In this document: positions 6,206-6,394 of the stretch, piece by piece
Layout of the letters: each line of letters starts with the position of its first letter
How positions within the stretch are numbered: the stretch's first letter is position 1
Source: Candidatus Poribacteria bacterium
Lineage (GTDB): Bacteria; Poribacteria; WGA-4E; DTYX01
Assembly (NCBI GenBank): GCA_012961655.1
Contig: DTYX01000166.1
Location: 1-6,394, forward strand
DNA length: 6,394 nucleotides
Direction of reading: 5' to 3'
The notes under the pieces: generated by a model
The model's database searches: none
What the model was told of the DNA's origin: nothing
What the model saw: the letters and a program-made list of their open reading frames with translations, nothing else
Made by a program: the position numbers and the translations under genes

Positions 6206-6231
6206 GGCGGTGAGATTGTATTCTTACCGCC
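6206..6231 (+). terminator. Stem-loop just downstream of the LamG gene
   Basis: GGCGGTGAGA (6206-6215) pairs with TCTTACCGCC (6222-6231), ten pairs with one G-T wobble around a 6-base loop, 15 bases after the stop codon. The position fits a terminator or a 3' RNA-stabilising hairpin. It is not followed by a T run (GCCGATTTG follows), so intrinsic termination is uncertain. Confidence 0.45.
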
Positions 6232-6272
6232 GCCGATTTGAACGCTGTCAGCAGATTATTTAGTTCTGAAAA

Positions 6273-6294
6273 GTCAAGTTCTTTAGATCTTGAC
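6273..6294. repeat. 22-base near-perfect palindrome
   Basis: GTCAAG (6273-6278) is inverted as CTTGAC (6289-6294), and inner TCT (6280-6282) pairs with AGA (6285-6287), with a single T-T mismatch pair between them. It could be an operator for whatever lies downstream or a second hairpin after the LamG gene. It sits just before a Shine-Dalgarno-like AGGAGG (6299-6304). Confidence 0.4.
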
Positions 6295-6298
6295 GTTC

Positions 6299-6394
6299 AG
6301 GAGGGTTACATAATGGAAGGGGTCTAAATCCTCCCGATTCTCGGGACAGGCTCTCCCAATTCAAAAAATCCGTTATATCCGCTTAATCCTATCC
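6299..6394 (+). other. Aborted translation start followed by short repeats at the window end
   Basis: CAGGAGGG at 6298-6305 with ATG at 6313 looks like a real gene start, but the frame reads MEGV then TAA. Directly after it come a tight hairpin, TCCCGA-TTC-TCGGGA (6332-6346), and a degenerate ATCC-rich tract (about 6367-6394: AATCCGTT, ATATCCGCTT, AATCCTATCC). No coding frame is supported here. It reads as intergenic repeat sequence that may have replaced or interrupted a gene. Confidence 0.35.

Noticed and set aside
1..6394. CRISPR array, tRNA, rRNA, transposase or defence genes.
   Set aside because: No regularly spaced direct repeats, no cloverleaf or rRNA-like stretch, and no protein with such motifs was seen on either strand.

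Overview
The window reads as a piece of an environmental bacterial genome of moderate GC. The best guess for its source is a Candidatus Poribacteria or Planctomycetes-like lineage. That guess rests on family content only: a secreted LamG-domain protein with a characteristic C-terminal tail, a large DUF6785-type polytopic membrane protein, and a Gfo/Idh/MocA oxidoreductase. No rRNA or other marker gene is present to confirm it.

Layout from left to right. On the + strand, bases 1-638 hold the 3' part of a histidinol-phosphatase/inositol-monophosphatase family gene, cut by the window edge. It is followed 55 bases later by a small gene (694-1260) for a stand-alone pyruvate-kinase C-terminal-like domain. 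A convergent 119-base gap (1261-1379) separates these from three units on the - strand: a Gfo/Idh/MocA oxidoreductase (2483 down to 1380), the remnant of a histidine-kinase ATPase domain (about 3084 to 2692, truncated at both ends), and a 647-residue multi-pass membrane protein (5125 to 3182). A divergent intergenic region (5126-5419) leads to a + strand secreted LamG protein (5420-6190). The last 204 bases carry no complete gene but contain several inverted repeats, a translation start that dies after four codons, and degenerate short repeats.

The genes do not form one obvious pathway. The first two could be co-transcribed. The oxidoreductase, membrane protein and LamG protein are plausible parts of the uptake and breakdown of sugars or related polar compounds, but that is inference from family membership. 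No defence system, CRISPR array, transposase, tRNA or rRNA was seen.

The most notable signals are non-coding and lie between 5182 and 5423. Two strong face-away sigma-70-like promoters, each with a perfect TATAAT, a 17-base spacer and an extended -10 TG, flank a 78-base element bounded by perfect 11-base inverted repeats. The + strand promoter also has a dyad over its -35 box. Its transcript starts with a near-perfect Shine-Dalgarno that feeds a 12-codon mini-ORF, whose stop overlaps the LamG start codon (ATGA).
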